In this document: one piece after another, positions 7,622-15,952 of the stretch
How positions within the stretch are numbered: position 1 is the first letter of the stretch
Layout: each line of letters starts with the position of its first letter
Source: Acidobacteriaceae bacterium
GTDB lineage: Bacteria; Acidobacteriota; Terriglobia; Terriglobales; Acidobacteriaceae
Assembly (NCBI GenBank): GCA_028283655.1
Contig: JAPWKE010000003.1
Span: 3,348,001-3,412,000, forward strand
Reading direction: 5' to 3'
Length of the DNA stretch: 64,000 bases
Position numbers and translations under genes: made by a program
The notes under the pieces: generated by a model
Told to the model about the DNA's origin: nothing
The model's input: the letters and a program-made list of their open reading frames with translations, nothing else
Databases searched by the model: none

Positions 7622-8302
7622 CTACCAGGATACTGGCTTGTGTATTGTTCTTCCAGCAGCATCCATCAACTGGACAGGAAATTGACACAAAGCCATATGG
7701 CAGTTCTGCCCGTTCGACGTGATGTCTTTTACACGGTGAGCACAGCGCGCTAATACCGAACTTGGATTTGCCTTGATCTTCTTGTGTTCGCGTGCGCCAC
7801 GACGATCAGCTGAATCTTGAGAGTGCGGATTCAAAATCAACACACGCTTCTTTAGCTCTGAATTGATAATTCTTATCGGTTCAGCCAAATCCGAATCATT
7901 GGTAATAACTATGAACTGATCACAGTCGTCTCTAAAAGCATCGACTAACATCCGAGTTGCCAGATTGACGTCAGAGCCCTTCTCTTCCATTTTGAATACT
8001 CGTATGTAATCCGGAGGCGGATTTACTACTTTCATCATTACCTGACTTTGCAGGTAATGTCCGTAATGAACCTTTAGATTCGGTAGCGTTTCTAAGGCCC
8101 GCAAGTACGTCATCTGTCGTTGCCGTTGATCCGGATCGTTAGGGGTAGGCTTTACAAGAGCAGTGAAGTAGTGCGCTTGATGAATTTTGACTGTAGGGAA
8201 AATCAACTCAGCTAAATCAACAACATTCGCCCATTTATATGGTGTGTGTCGGGCAGCACCATAATAGAAATTGAAGCCATCAATGTAGAGATTCGTTCTC
8301 AA
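7622..8302 (-). CDS. NYN-domain (PIN-like) predicted ribonuclease, AT-rich
   Basis: 226 residues. The N-terminal NLYIDGFNFYYG carries the first acidic residue of the NYN/LabA-like fold; KGSDVNLATRMLVDA and FIVITNDSDLAEPI supply the remaining conserved Asp residues, so the metal-dependent nuclease site looks complete. The C-terminal 60 residues are Cys/His-bearing and not recognised. A TTG start at 8302 (LRTNLYIDG) is chosen to match the family N-terminus; no good ribosome-binding site is visible. Base composition differs sharply from neighbours: my count for 7861-7920 is 19 G/C of 60. That suggests recent acquisition. A hairpin with a T-rich tail lies directly before the start and GGATAT / ATATCC arms (8368-8389) further upstream may be an operator. 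Target RNA unknown. Confidence 0.78.
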   Translation of the reverse strand: MRTNLYIDGFNFYYGAARHTPYKWANVVDLAELIFPTVKIHQAHYFTALVKPTPNDPDQRQRQMTYLRALETLPNLKVHYGHYLQSQVMMKVVNPPPDYIRVFKMEEKGSDVNLATRMLVDAFRDDCDQFIVITNDSDLAEPIRIINSELKKRVLILNPHSQDSADRRGAREHKKIKANPSSVLARCAHRVKDITSNGQNCHMALCQFPVQLMDAAGRTIHKPVSW

Positions 8303-8310
8303 ACAAAGCA

Positions 8311-8340
8311 CCAAAAGGCAAAGCCGCCACAAGGGCGGCT
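8311..8340 (-). terminator. Hairpin upstream of NYN gene (second terminator or attenuator)
   Basis: On the minus strand, AGCCGCC / GGCGGCT with loop CTTGT is followed by TTGCCTTTT. It lies between the dnaN terminator and the NYN start codon, so it could attenuate the NYN transcript or back up dnaN termination. Confidence 0.5.
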
Positions 8341-8401
8341 AGCACCCGCTTTCCGAAGATTGCGGGGGGATATGAGATTAATGATATCCGCACTCCCGCA
8401 T

Positions 8402-8426
8402 AAAAACCAGTACTACAGGTAGTACT
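8402..8426 (-). terminator. Terminator of dnaN
   Basis: Perfect palindromic arms AGTACTAC / GTAGTACT separated by 2 bases, beginning directly after the dnaN stop, followed on the minus strand by GG and TTTTT. Confidence 0.65.
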
Positions 8427-9596
8427 TCAGATCCGCATCGGCATCAGGATGTAGCGGTACTGCACATCCTCGTTGCCATCTTCGGGGCGCATCTGGCCAG
8501 CGGACTGGGCGTCCTTGAACTCCAGGCGAACCTCGCCGGTGTTACCCGTGGCGCGAAGGAACTCGACCAGGTACGACGAGTTGAAGCCCACCACGAGCGG
8601 ATCGTAGTTGTACGGCGTTTCGATGATGTCTTCCGACTCACCCGCGTCCGTGGACTGCGCCGAGAGCTTCAGCTCGTTCTGCTCCAGACGCATCTTGATC
8701 GCACCTGAGCGCTCGTCGGCAAACTGAGCCACGCGCTGGATCGAACTCATCAGATCTTCCGAGCGCACGATGACGAACTTGTTGTTGTCACGCGGCAGAA
8801 CGGCTTCGTAGTTTGGGAACTGACCCGTCAGCTTGCGGCTGGTGAGCACGCGGCCACCGATGCGGAAGAAGAGCGTCTGATCGTCGTCAGAGAACTCAAG
8901 CGTCTCAGAGTCCGACGTGTTGAGCAGCACCATCATCTCGGCCAGCGCCTTGCGCGGAATGAGCGTCTTCTTTTCGCCGCTCACTTCCATGCTCTCGCCG
9001 GTCTTTTCAATGTGCGCCAGACGATGACCGTCGGTCGCTACCATCGCCATCGACTCGGCCTTGAGCACAAGCAGCGCGCCGTTCAACGTGTAGCGCGACT
9101 CTTCGTTCGAGATCGAAAAAATCGTCTTCGAGATCATGTTGCGCAGCGACGCCGAGTTGATCTTGAAGACACCAACGCCGGGGAACTCAGGCACCGCGGG
9201 GAAGTTCGCACGGGCCATGCCGACCATCTTGGTGTTCGAACGGCCGGCGCGGATCTGCACCCAGTGGTTGTCCTGCAGCTTGATGGAGATGTCGCCTTCG
9301 GGCAGCAGCTTGATGTAGTCGTAGAGCTTGCGTGCCGGGATCGTGCAGGCGCCGGCCTTCTTCACTCGTGCCGGGCAGCTGGTCTTCAGCGACTGGTCGA
9401 GGTCGGTGGCCGTAATGGTGAGCACACCTTCTTCGCTGGCTTCGAAGAGGAAGTTCGACAGGATCGGGATGGTCGTCTTGCGCTCGACGACCGACTGCGC
9501 CGCCGTGAGCTCGCGGAGGAGTTCAGCTCGGCTGACCGTGATTTCAAGGTTGCCGGTGGGGGCTTGGACGTCGGGCGTGATGCTGGCTGTAGACAC
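8427..9596 (-). CDS. dnaN: DNA polymerase III beta subunit (sliding clamp)
   Basis: Dimeric ring clamp that tethers polymerase III to DNA. The 389-residue protein has the three repeated clamp domains: domain 1 from LEITVSRAELLRELTAAQ, the landmark TTIPILSNFL, ATDLDQSLKT, the central ATDGHRLA, and the C-terminal YRYILMPMRI, which forms part of the partner-binding pocket. Start GTG 9596 (VSTASITPD) is chosen because AGGAG sits about 9 bases upstream; the frame stays open further upstream to 9977 but that part lacks clamp similarity. It points away from the candidate origin at 9.67-10.11 kb and is not in an operon with dnaA, which lies 6 kb away on the other strand. Confidence 0.96.
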   Translation of the reverse strand: MSTASITPDVQAPTGNLEITVSRAELLRELTAAQSVVERKTTIPILSNFLFEASEEGVLTITATDLDQSLKTSCPARVKKAGACTIPARKLYDYIKLLPEGDISIKLQDNHWVQIRAGRSNTKMVGMARANFPAVPEFPGVGVFKINSASLRNMISKTIFSISNEESRYTLNGALLVLKAESMAMVATDGHRLAHIEKTGESMEVSGEKKTLIPRKALAEMMVLLNTSDSETLEFSDDDQTLFFRIGGRVLTSRKLTGQFPNYEAVLPRDNNKFVIVRSEDLMSSIQRVAQFADERSGAIKMRLEQNELKLSAQSTDAGESEDIIETPYNYDPLVVGFNSSYLVEFLRATGNTGEVRLEFKDAQSAGQMRPEDGNEDVQYRYILMPMRI

Positions 9597-10348
9597 TGGT
9601 TGGTTCTCCTGCGAAACAGAGCTTGATGAGCTTGATTCTAGGCTGAGGCGCGAGATTTCGCGAGCAAATGCGAGTTGTGGATTACCGAGGTCTTCTGTGG
9701 GGTTCGGGGACCTGTCCTGATGAGCCTGTTTCTGCCCTGCCTGGGGTGCGAGAGAGGCTTTTAAAAAACTAGAGAAAAGGAAGTTCACAGGAAGTAGTAG
9801 CCGTCGTTTGGTGGGGAAAAGCGGAAAAGTAGTCCGCAGCCTGAATTTACGCGGGTTTTCGGCGGTACACAGTTTCCAAAAAGCGGCTGTGGAGAAATGG
9901 ATGATTCGGTTTTCTGGGACGCGAGCTTTGATTGAGACCTCGCATTTCCCAATTCTCCACAGGCCGGATTTCGCCACCCCGGAGAAAGCCAGGACGCTTA
10001 AGGGATTTAAGGCTTAAAACCCTATGGATGCTGGGGCGCGCGAGTCACCCGTTTTCCGCTTAAGAGCGGTGAGGTCAAGGAAATGTGGGGAAAGGCCGCA
10101 GAATGTGGAGAATTGGACGGCTGTTTGAGGGCTTCAGAGAGCCCAAAGGCGCTGTCTCGATTTCCTCTGTGGCGAGGTCTTTTGCACGAAAAGAAATTTC
10201 GGCCGCTTCGCGGCAAAAGCCAGCTCGAACGCATATCCCTACCCTGCCTGATCGTGGATAGAGGGTGGCCGGGAGTTATCTGGAAGTGGTGGAATAGGGA
10301 CGCGAGATCTCTCTACCTCCTCGGCACGACCCAAAACAGGACGTTTTC
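9597..10348. other. Non-coding region with DnaA-box-like cluster: candidate oriC
   Basis: 752 bp without a convincing gene between divergent dnaN and an acyltransferase gene. TTCTCCACA, which fits the relaxed DnaA-box consensus TTNTNCACA, occurs three times: 9888-9896 (-), 9953-9961 (+) and 10104-10112 (-). Near matches are TAATCCACA at 9676-9684 (-) and TTCCCCACA at 10084-10092 (-). An A/T-rich stretch at 9758-9783 (TTTTAAAAAACTAGAGAAAA) could serve as an unwinding element. By contrast, the region just before dnaA has only one poor box. Function is inferred; GC skew would be the test. Confidence 0.42.
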
Positions 10349-11500
10349 ATGAACTCATCTGCAGCCTCCGCGACGGCGAGCACCTCCGGCACGCCCGCAA
10401 AGAGCCACTACGTAGTCCTGGATGGATTGCGCGGAGTCGCATCGCTCGTGGTGATCCTGTTTCACCTCTTTGAGGCGAACAACGGCGACAACCGGTTTCG
10501 CCAGGTCATCAATCACGGTTACCTGGCCGTCGATTTCTTCTTCCTGCTGTCAGGGTTTGTCGTCGCTTACGCCTACGACGACCGTTGGGGCCGGATGACG
10601 GAGTGGGGCTTCTTCAAGCGGCGCCTGATTCGCCTGCAGCCGATGGTGGTGATGGGGAGCCTGATTGGTGCAGCGCTGTTTTATGTCGGCTCCGGTTCTG
10701 TCTTCCCTACGATCGCGACAACGCCGGTCTGGAAGCTCGTGCTGGTGATGGTGATTGGCTTCACGCTGCTTCCCGTACCGCTGTCGTTGGATATCCGCGG
10801 CTGGGGCGAGATGCATCCGCTGAATGGCCCGGCGTGGTCCCTGTTTTTTGAGTATGTGGCGAACATTCTGTATGCGTTGGGGTTGCGCCGCGCGTCGCGC
10901 AAGGTGCTGGCTTCCCTCGTCATTCTGGCAGGGGCATTCCTCTTCCAGTACGCAGTCTTTGGCGGCCATGGCGACCTGATCGGCGGTTGGTCCATCACTC
11001 CGACGCAGCTTCACATTGGCTTTGCCCGCCTCCTCTATCCTTTCTTTATGGGGATTCTGCTGATGCGTCTGGGCAAGCGCATTCCGATGCAGGGAGCCTT
11101 TGGTTTCTGTAGCTTTCTGCTGGTCGTCGCCTTGTCCCTCCCGCGATTCGGCGGGGCATCGCACTTGTGGGTGAACGGGCTTTATGACGCGCTTTGCGTC
11201 CTTCTGCTCTTCCCTCTTATCGTGGCGATCGGCGCAGGAGAGCAGCGGGTTGAGGGCAGCTCGATCCGTGTGGCGAAGTTTTTTGGTGATCTGTCGTATC
11301 CGCTGTACATCACGCACTACCCGCTGATTTATCTCTACACGGCGTGGGTGTTGCAGACGAAGCCTTCGGCTTTGGTCTCGGCCGAGGTCGGCGCTGCAAC
11401 CTTGGCTACTGCGCTGGTGATCGCCTATGCCAGCCTGAAGCTTTATGACGAGCCCGTGCGCCGCTGGTTGAGCGCGAGGTTCCTGGCGAAGGCAGCCTGA
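10349..11500 (+). CDS. Acyltransferase family 3 membrane protein
   Basis: 383-residue integral membrane O-acyltransferase of the type that modifies exported sugars or lipids. It opens with the family signature VVLDGLRGVASLVVILFHLFE (catalytic His in LFHLFE), followed by FFFLLSGFVVAYAY and FFKRRLIRLQP, then about ten hydrophobic helices, and ends with the typical ITHYPLIYLY and a basic tail. AGGA about 9 bases before ATG 10349 supports the start. It stands alone between the candidate origin and the jag-yidC block; the acceptor cannot be inferred. Confidence 0.87.
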   Translation: MNSSAASATASTSGTPAKSHYVVLDGLRGVASLVVILFHLFEANNGDNRFRQVINHGYLAVDFFFLLSGFVVAYAYDDRWGRMTEWGFFKRRLIRLQPMVVMGSLIGAALFYVGSGSVFPTIATTPVWKLVLVMVIGFTLLPVPLSLDIRGWGEMHPLNGPAWSLFFEYVANILYALGLRRASRKVLASLVILAGAFLFQYAVFGGHGDLIGGWSITPTQLHIGFARLLYPFFMGILLMRLGKRIPMQGAFGFCSFLLVVALSLPRFGGASHLWVNGLYDALCVLLLFPLIVAIGAGEQRVEGSSIRVAKFFGDLSYPLYITHYPLIYLYTAWVLQTKPSALVSAEVGAATLATALVIAYASLKLYDEPVRRWLSARFLAKAA

Positions 11501-11527
11501 GTCTGTTCGAGAGCGGCAGGAAAAGAG

Positions 11528-11560
11528 AAAGGGCCCGGCAATCGCCGGGCCCTTTCTTAT
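11528..11560. terminator. Bidirectional terminator between acyltransferase and jag genes
   Basis: Strong hairpin AAAGGGCCCGGC / GCCGGGCCCTTT with loop AATC; T-rich on the right, A-rich on the left. It serves both convergent genes. Confidence 0.75.
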
Positions 11561-11573
11561 GGAGCAGTTGTTG

Positions 11574-12218
11574 TTAGTAGCGTCCGCGTCCACCGCCGCC
11601 GCTGCGATTGCCACCACCGCGACGATCGCCGCCACGTCCACCGCTGGGACGTCCGCCACCGCTGCGGCCGCCACGACGGTCGCCGAAGCTGCTGCCACCG
11701 CTGCCGCGGCTATCTTCGCGGGGAATGCGTGCGCCTTCGGGGTAGAGCATTACGAAGCGTCGTGCGCCCTCGCCCGAGCTTGCCGTCTGCAGGCCGGAGT
11801 CTTTGAGGAACATGTGCAGCATTCGACGCTCGCGTGAGTTCATGGGCGGGAAGCTGTAGGGCTTCTCCGTGTCCTTGACCATTGCGATGGCGTCATCGGC
11901 CATGCGGCGAAGGCTGGCGGCACGCTCCGCCTTGAAGCTGTCGGCGTCAAAGCTGATGCGGTCGTGCTCTTCGGGTTCGAGGCGAAGGGCTTTAGCGGCG
12001 ACGTGCTCCAGCGAGCGGAGGAGTTCTCCATCCCGTTCGAGCATCAGTTCGGCGTCGGGCCCTTTGCACTCGACGTAGATATCGCGGCGTTCGAATCCAT
12101 CTGGATCCGCAGCGCCAGCGCCAGCGGTGATACGGTACTTCAGGCGAAATCCGCCTGGCCCAGTGAGGGTACGCATGAGTGCAGCTATCGTGCTTGCCGC
12201 CTGTTGCAGGTCTTCCAT
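11574..12218 (-). CDS. jag: Jag/KhpB-like RNA-binding protein with RGG-type tail
   Basis: 214 residues. A KH-type segment (GPDAELMLERDGELLRSLEHVAAKALRL, shown here only as GPDAEL to AAKALRL) is followed by an R3H domain with MNSRERRMLHMFL, whose Arg-x-x-x-His core binds single-stranded nucleic acid. The arrangement and position after yidC identify it as Jag (SpoIIIJ-associated, KhpB), an RNA-binding protein linked to envelope growth. The last 45 residues are unusual: almost only Gly, Arg and Ser in RGG-like repeats (GGRSGGGRPSGGRGG). The N-terminal Jag_N domain appears absent. A TATAGT-like -10 lies in the 105-bp gap after yidC, so it may also have its own promoter. Confidence 0.85.
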   Translation of the reverse strand: MEDLQQAASTIAALMRTLTGPGGFRLKYRITAGAGAADPDGFERRDIYVECKGPDAELMLERDGELLRSLEHVAAKALRLEPEEHDRISFDADSFKAERAASLRRMADDAIAMVKDTEKPYSFPPMNSRERRMLHMFLKDSGLQTASSGEGARRFVMLYPEGARIPREDSRGSGGSSFGDRRGGRSGGGRPSGGRGGDRRGGGNRSGGGGRGRY

Positions 12219-12323
12219 GTATGCCCCGTGGTCTTCGTCCCTGAGAGAAAAGTCGAAGCCGGTTTTGTTTGGGTTGAACTATAAAACAAATTTCACGCGA
12301 CGAACAATATCGGATTCCGAGCG

Positions 12324-14156
12324 TTAGCGCCGACCTGGCGCTTTGCCCTGAATGACCTTACCCTTCTTCGCGTTCTTCAACTGGAAGCGTTTGGCCGCTA
12401 TCTCTCGCATTTCTTTACCCATTTCGGTGCGATTCATGATCATCTGCTGCGCGATCATGATGAAGTTGCCGACGTTCCAGTAGAGTGCCAGACCCGATGC
12501 GTAATTCCACGTCATGTAGAGCGAGAAGAGCGGCATGGTGAAGGCCATCATGCGCGCCTGGGCCGGATCGACACCCGGGCTCGGCGTGTAGAACTGCACC
12601 AGGAACGAGCTGAGCGCGAGCACGATCGGAAGAACGTGCCAGGGGTCGCCCGCCGAAAGATCGTGGATCCAGAAGAAGCTGGCGTGGCGCAGTTCAACGA
12701 CGCGCTGCATCATGGTGAGCATCGCGAAGAGGAGCGGCAGGGTGACGAGCGTCGGCACGCAGCCGCCGAACATCGAAACGCCTTCCTTCTTCTGGAACTC
12801 CATGACCTCGGCGTTCATCTTGCCGGCCTTGGGATCGGTCGGGCCGGGGTTGCCGTGCCGTGCCTTGATGGCGTCGATCTCCGGCTGAATGCGCTGCATC
12901 TTCAACATGCCCTTCATGCCCTTAATACGCAGCGGAAGCATGATGAGGTTGATCAGAACGGTGAAGATGACGATCGCCCATCCCCAGCCCCAGTTACCGG
13001 CGACTGCGGTGGCGGGCGTGATCCACGAATGGACCGCTCGCATACCCAGGAATAGGCCCTGCGAGAGGTAGCCCCAGAAGCCGAAGTCGATGACTGAGGT
13101 CAGCTTGTGGCCGTTGCTCGTCTTGATCGCCGAGAGAACGGCCCAGTCCTTCGGACCGACGAAGATGCGGGTCTCAACGTGGCCGCCCTTGGAGCCGATG
13201 GCGGCACCGATGACCGGGACCTGGATAGGCTTCTTGCTCTTGCTGGCGGCACCCGTACCGAGGCCGGTGTGGCGCTCGACCTTGTTGATGTCGATCGCGT
13301 GCGAGAGCGTGACGAGCGTGGCATCGTCGACCTGGTCAGGAAGGAAGACCGCGCCGAAGTACTGGTCGGCTACGCCGAGGTAATCCCACGGACCGGGCAG
13401 TGTGGAACCGCCGGAGACTTTCTTGAAGGCGATGTGGTCGCTCTTGCCGTTGGCAGAGGTGTCGATGGTGGCCTGGGCGTAGCCAAGCGCATCGGCCATG
13501 TCGCCAAAGCCTGCTGGCCATGCCAGCGGGGCGGCAATCGGCACACCGTTGCGCAGGACCTGCGTGTCGGCGTGGATCAGGTAGTCGGCGCCAAAGGTGA
13601 AGGTCTTGGTGACCTGCAGACCGCCCGCGGAGTACTTGAAGCTGAGCGAAGCCGGTGCCTGCAGCGTACCCGTCGCGGAGGCGACGTAGAGGCCGGAAGC
13701 GAGCTGCTGCGTGACCGCAGGCTCATAGGTGTAGAGCGAGAGGGGGTAGCCGTAGAGCTTGGCTGCGCCTTCGTGGACGAGATCGAGCGGCGAGCCGTCG
13801 TTGTCCTTATAGCGCTTCAGAATCCAGGAGCGAACCTCGCCGCCACGGTTGGAGAAGGTGATTTTGTAGAGCTCATTCTCAACAACGGTGGTGGTTTCAG
13901 CCGATGCCTGCACGTTCTCGGGCGATGCCGGAAGTGCGGCCATAACCGGCGCGGCTGCTGCCGAGGTTCCGTTGGAGACGGGGGATGCGGGCGCAACGGC
14001 AGCGCTATCGGCAGGAGTCGCCGTCTGCGGGTTGTGCTTGGCGCGCCAGAACTGCAGACCGGCGATCATGCCGATCATGACGATCATCATCACCAGGAAA
14101 CCGCGGTTGTCCTGAGAACCGCCGCCGGCCTGGTTGGGATTGCGAAACTCGGGCAA
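12324..14156 (-). CDS. yidC: Membrane protein insertase YidC
   Basis: Inserts and folds inner-membrane proteins, alone or with SecYEG. The 610-residue protein is a Gram-negative type YidC: N-terminal anchor (GFLVMMIVMIGMIAGLQFW), Ala/Pro-rich linker, large periplasmic beta domain (about 70-370), then the conserved core with WGWAIVIFTVLINLIMLPL, a cytoplasmic charged loop (KGMLKMQRIQPEIDAIKARH), and the last helices including GLALYWNVGNFIMIAQQ, ending in a Lys/Arg tail (KGKAPGRR). TTG 14156 (PEFRNPNQ) is the start because AAGGAA lies 7 bases upstream. It belongs to the rpmH-rnpA-yidD-yidC-jag block. Confidence 0.96.
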   Translation of the reverse strand: MPEFRNPNQAGGGSQDNRGFLVMMIVMIGMIAGLQFWRAKHNPQTATPADSAAVAPASPVSNGTSAAAAPVMAALPASPENVQASAETTTVVENELYKITFSNRGGEVRSWILKRYKDNDGSPLDLVHEGAAKLYGYPLSLYTYEPAVTQQLASGLYVASATGTLQAPASLSFKYSAGGLQVTKTFTFGADYLIHADTQVLRNGVPIAAPLAWPAGFGDMADALGYAQATIDTSANGKSDHIAFKKVSGGSTLPGPWDYLGVADQYFGAVFLPDQVDDATLVTLSHAIDINKVERHTGLGTGAASKSKKPIQVPVIGAAIGSKGGHVETRIFVGPKDWAVLSAIKTSNGHKLTSVIDFGFWGYLSQGLFLGMRAVHSWITPATAVAGNWGWGWAIVIFTVLINLIMLPLRIKGMKGMLKMQRIQPEIDAIKARHGNPGPTDPKAGKMNAEVMEFQKKEGVSMFGGCVPTLVTLPLLFAMLTMMQRVVELRHASFFWIHDLSAGDPWHVLPIVLALSSFLVQFYTPSPGVDPAQARMMAFTMPLFSLYMTWNYASGLALYWNVGNFIMIAQQMIMNRTEMGKEMREIAAKRFQLKNAKKGKVIQGKAPGRR

Positions 14157-14357
14157 TGGAAATTCCTTCTTTGCGGACGCTCAAAAACTACTCTGGAGAC
14201 GTAAAACCGCTATACCCCATTGTAGTGGAGTAGAGGAAAAGTTGGGCTAATTGCGGAAAGGGAGAATCAAAGTGGCGATGAGGAATGTGGAGACATTAGA
14301 CAGATAGACATTAGACATTCAGGTTCTTCTGAACCGGTTGTCGTCTGATTTTCTGCC
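14157..14357. repeat. yidD-yidC spacer with a short degenerate repeat
   Basis: 200-bp gap. AGACATTAGACA occurs at 14291-14302 and again at 14306-14317 as part of a degenerate heptamer-like array (AGACATT), followed by a small hairpin GGTTC / GAACC. No gene seen. Confidence 0.4.
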
Positions 14358-14639
14358 TTACGGCACGGGATCATGGCCGCCCTTGCAGAAAGGGTGGCAG
14401 CGTGAAAGGCGGCGCAGGGCCAGCCAGGAACCCTTCGGCCAGCCGTGTTTGACGATGGCGGCGTAGGCGTACTCGGAGCAGGTGGGCAGATAGAGGCAGT
14501 TGGATTGGCCGAAGGCAGCTAGAAATGGCGAAAGCGTGTGTTTGTAGGCCGAAAAAAGCAGACCTGCGTAACGCTCACGGCTCGTCTGCTTTGTTGCCGC
14601 GGGCGGAATGACTGCCGGGTTGAGGCTGTCGGGGGCCAT
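14358..14639 (-). CDS. yidD: Membrane protein insertion efficiency factor YidD
   Basis: Small membrane-associated partner of YidC, 93 residues. The family core is clear: AYKHTLSPF, CLYLPTCSEYAYAAI and LRRLSRCHPFCKGGHDPVP with its conserved Cys pattern. The start is 5 bases from the rnpA stop, so the two are translated from one message. The N-terminal 20 residues (Pro/Ala-rich) are not conserved in the family and an internal start cannot be excluded. Confidence 0.93.
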   Translation of the reverse strand: MAPDSLNPAVIPPAATKQTSRERYAGLLFSAYKHTLSPFLAAFGQSNCLYLPTCSEYAYAAIVKHGWPKGSWLALRRLSRCHPFCKGGHDPVP

Positions 14640-14644
14640 CGCTG

Positions 14645-15046
14645 CTAGTTTGACGCAGATTCGGTGTTTTGTGAGGGCTTGCTGCCGTTCGTCCGAGCCG
14701 CGACGCCGCGAAAGATCATCGCAATCTCTCTGCTCAGCACGAGAAAATCTGCCTCAAGCACCGAACGCTTCGGATGCAGAATCACGTCGACGGGCAGGCC
14801 TTCGAGCAGGGCGATGTGGGTGCGGACGATCTCGCGCACGCGCCGCTTGATGCGGTTCCGATCCACGGCCCCGCCGAGTGCCTTGGGCACGGTGAGTCCC
14901 ACGCGCGGGCCAGCGGTCTCAGAACGCGTCTCCGGTGCGCGCGCCGCAGCAAAGTAGGCAAACTGCTTTCCCCATTGCTTGCGGCCAGCCGCCGTATAGG
15001 CGCGCTGGTAGTCGGCGTGTTTGCGGAGTCGATGTGTGAGAGGCAA
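14645..15046 (-). CDS. rnpA: Ribonuclease P protein component
   Basis: Protein subunit that helps RNase P RNA bind and cleave the 5' leader of pre-tRNAs. 133 residues; the RNR box RNRIKRRVREIVR around residues 63-75 and the N-terminal LRKHADYQRAY are diagnostic, with the usual downstream segment VDVILHPKRSV. The C-terminal tail (after AARTNG) is low complexity. It lies between rpmH and yidD as in most bacteria. Confidence 0.95.
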   Translation of the reverse strand: MPLTHRLRKHADYQRAYTAAGRKQWGKQFAYFAAARAPETRSETAGPRVGLTVPKALGGAVDRNRIKRRVREIVRTHIALLEGLPVDVILHPKRSVLEADFLVLSREIAMIFRGVAARTNGSKPSQNTESASN

Positions 15047-15160
15047 GGGTTTATGCGCTAGGGTTCAGGGTCGAGAACAAAGAGAGAGCGGCGGTTTGGG
15101 CGAATGGGTTCTACACCGTATACCCTAACCCCTACACGTTCGCATTTCAGGCACACAAAG

Positions 15161-15185
15161 GCGCTCACCTGTGGAAGATGAGCGC
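15161..15185 (-). terminator. Hairpin between rpmH and rnpA (partial terminator)
   Basis: Perfect seven-base arms GCGCTCA / TGAGCGC around an 11-base loop, followed on the minus strand by CTTTGTGTG. Located after rpmH, it could reduce read-through so that rpmH is made in excess of rnpA. Confidence 0.5.
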
Positions 15186-15225
15186 GCTTGGGGTGAAGCG
15201 TAAAACGTCTCTGACGGCGCGCGAA

Positions 15226-15381
15226 CTAGTCGCGGAAGCCAGCGGAGACAGCAATCTTGTGACGGCCCTTCGCGCGGCGACGCGACAGGACGGCTGCGCC
15301 GGCCTTTGTCTTCATGCGGGTGAGGAAGCCATGGACCTTGCTACGACGGCGGCGGTTGGGCTGGAAAGTGCGCTTGGGCAT
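15226..15381 (-). CDS. rpmH: 50S ribosomal protein L34
   Basis: 51 residues beginning [13 protein letters not shown], with [15 protein letters not shown] and [12 protein letters not shown]: the complete L34 signature of a small, very basic large-subunit protein. An AAGGA motif lies about 10 bases before the ATG at 15381. The C-terminus is extended by a few residues (VSAGFRD) relative to the shortest homologues. First gene of the leftward rpmH-rnpA-yidD-yidC-jag block, divergent from dnaA. Confidence 0.96.
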   Translation of the reverse strand: MPKRTFQPNRRRRSKVHGFLTRMKTKAGAAVLSRRRAKGRHKIAVSAGFRD

Positions 15382-15952
15382 TGTGTTTGTGTCCTTGCTC
15401 TAAATCTTGGGTGTGGGCGCTGGCGTCTCCAAAAAGGCTCCGCGCGCTCCGCTGCCGCATGCTCAGCCTGAGTATTTCGGCCGGCTTCGGACAGGGACAA
15501 ACCACACGTCCGGCAGCAAGTTCTGAGTATAGACAAAGACGTGGAAAACAACAACTAAATTCGACGTGGTGCGGGTTTGAGCGGTCGCTGATCGAACGCG
15601 ACGCGAAGTTTTCACCAAGGCTGGTGCAACCCGGAAAAATCTTTCGCTGCCCGTCGATTTCTATGGTCAGGAGCCTGTGGATTGCTGCTAGTATCGACTC
15701 CGTTCTGACAGTGAGATCGCGCGATGCGCGCAACCTAGACCGGGCTCTATTTTTGCCATTTCCCCTCCCTGCCAAGGCAGTGAGGACTTCACAACAAGCG
15801 AATAGCAACCTCCCGCTCCGCAGAGATTTCCTCACGGTGTGTCAGGGAACCGTTTTCGCTTTTTGCTTTGCTTCACCCGGAAAGCTGCAGTCTGAGCATT
15901 TCGTTTGCTGCAGTCCGCTTTGAACCATCACGGATAGTAAGGAAGACTAACG
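15382..15952. other. 571-bp rpmH-dnaA intergenic region
   Basis: No convincing gene. It must contain the divergent rpmH and dnaA promoters. One imperfect DnaA-box-like word, TGTGGATTG (15676-15684), lies next to a possible -10 TAGTAT (about 15689), which could give DnaA autoregulation. A small hairpin CTGCC / GGCAG lies near 15770-15781. I see no box cluster, so this is a weaker origin candidate than 9.6-10.3 kb. Confidence 0.45.

Noticed and set aside
10083-10352. Short rightward open frame in the dnaN upstream region
   Set aside because: No ribosome-binding site or family similarity, and it runs over the DnaA-box-like words.
15381-15923. Rightward open frame across the rpmH-dnaA gap
   Set aside because: No ribosome-binding site, no recognisable domain, overlaps the start of rpmH and the expected dnaA promoter region.
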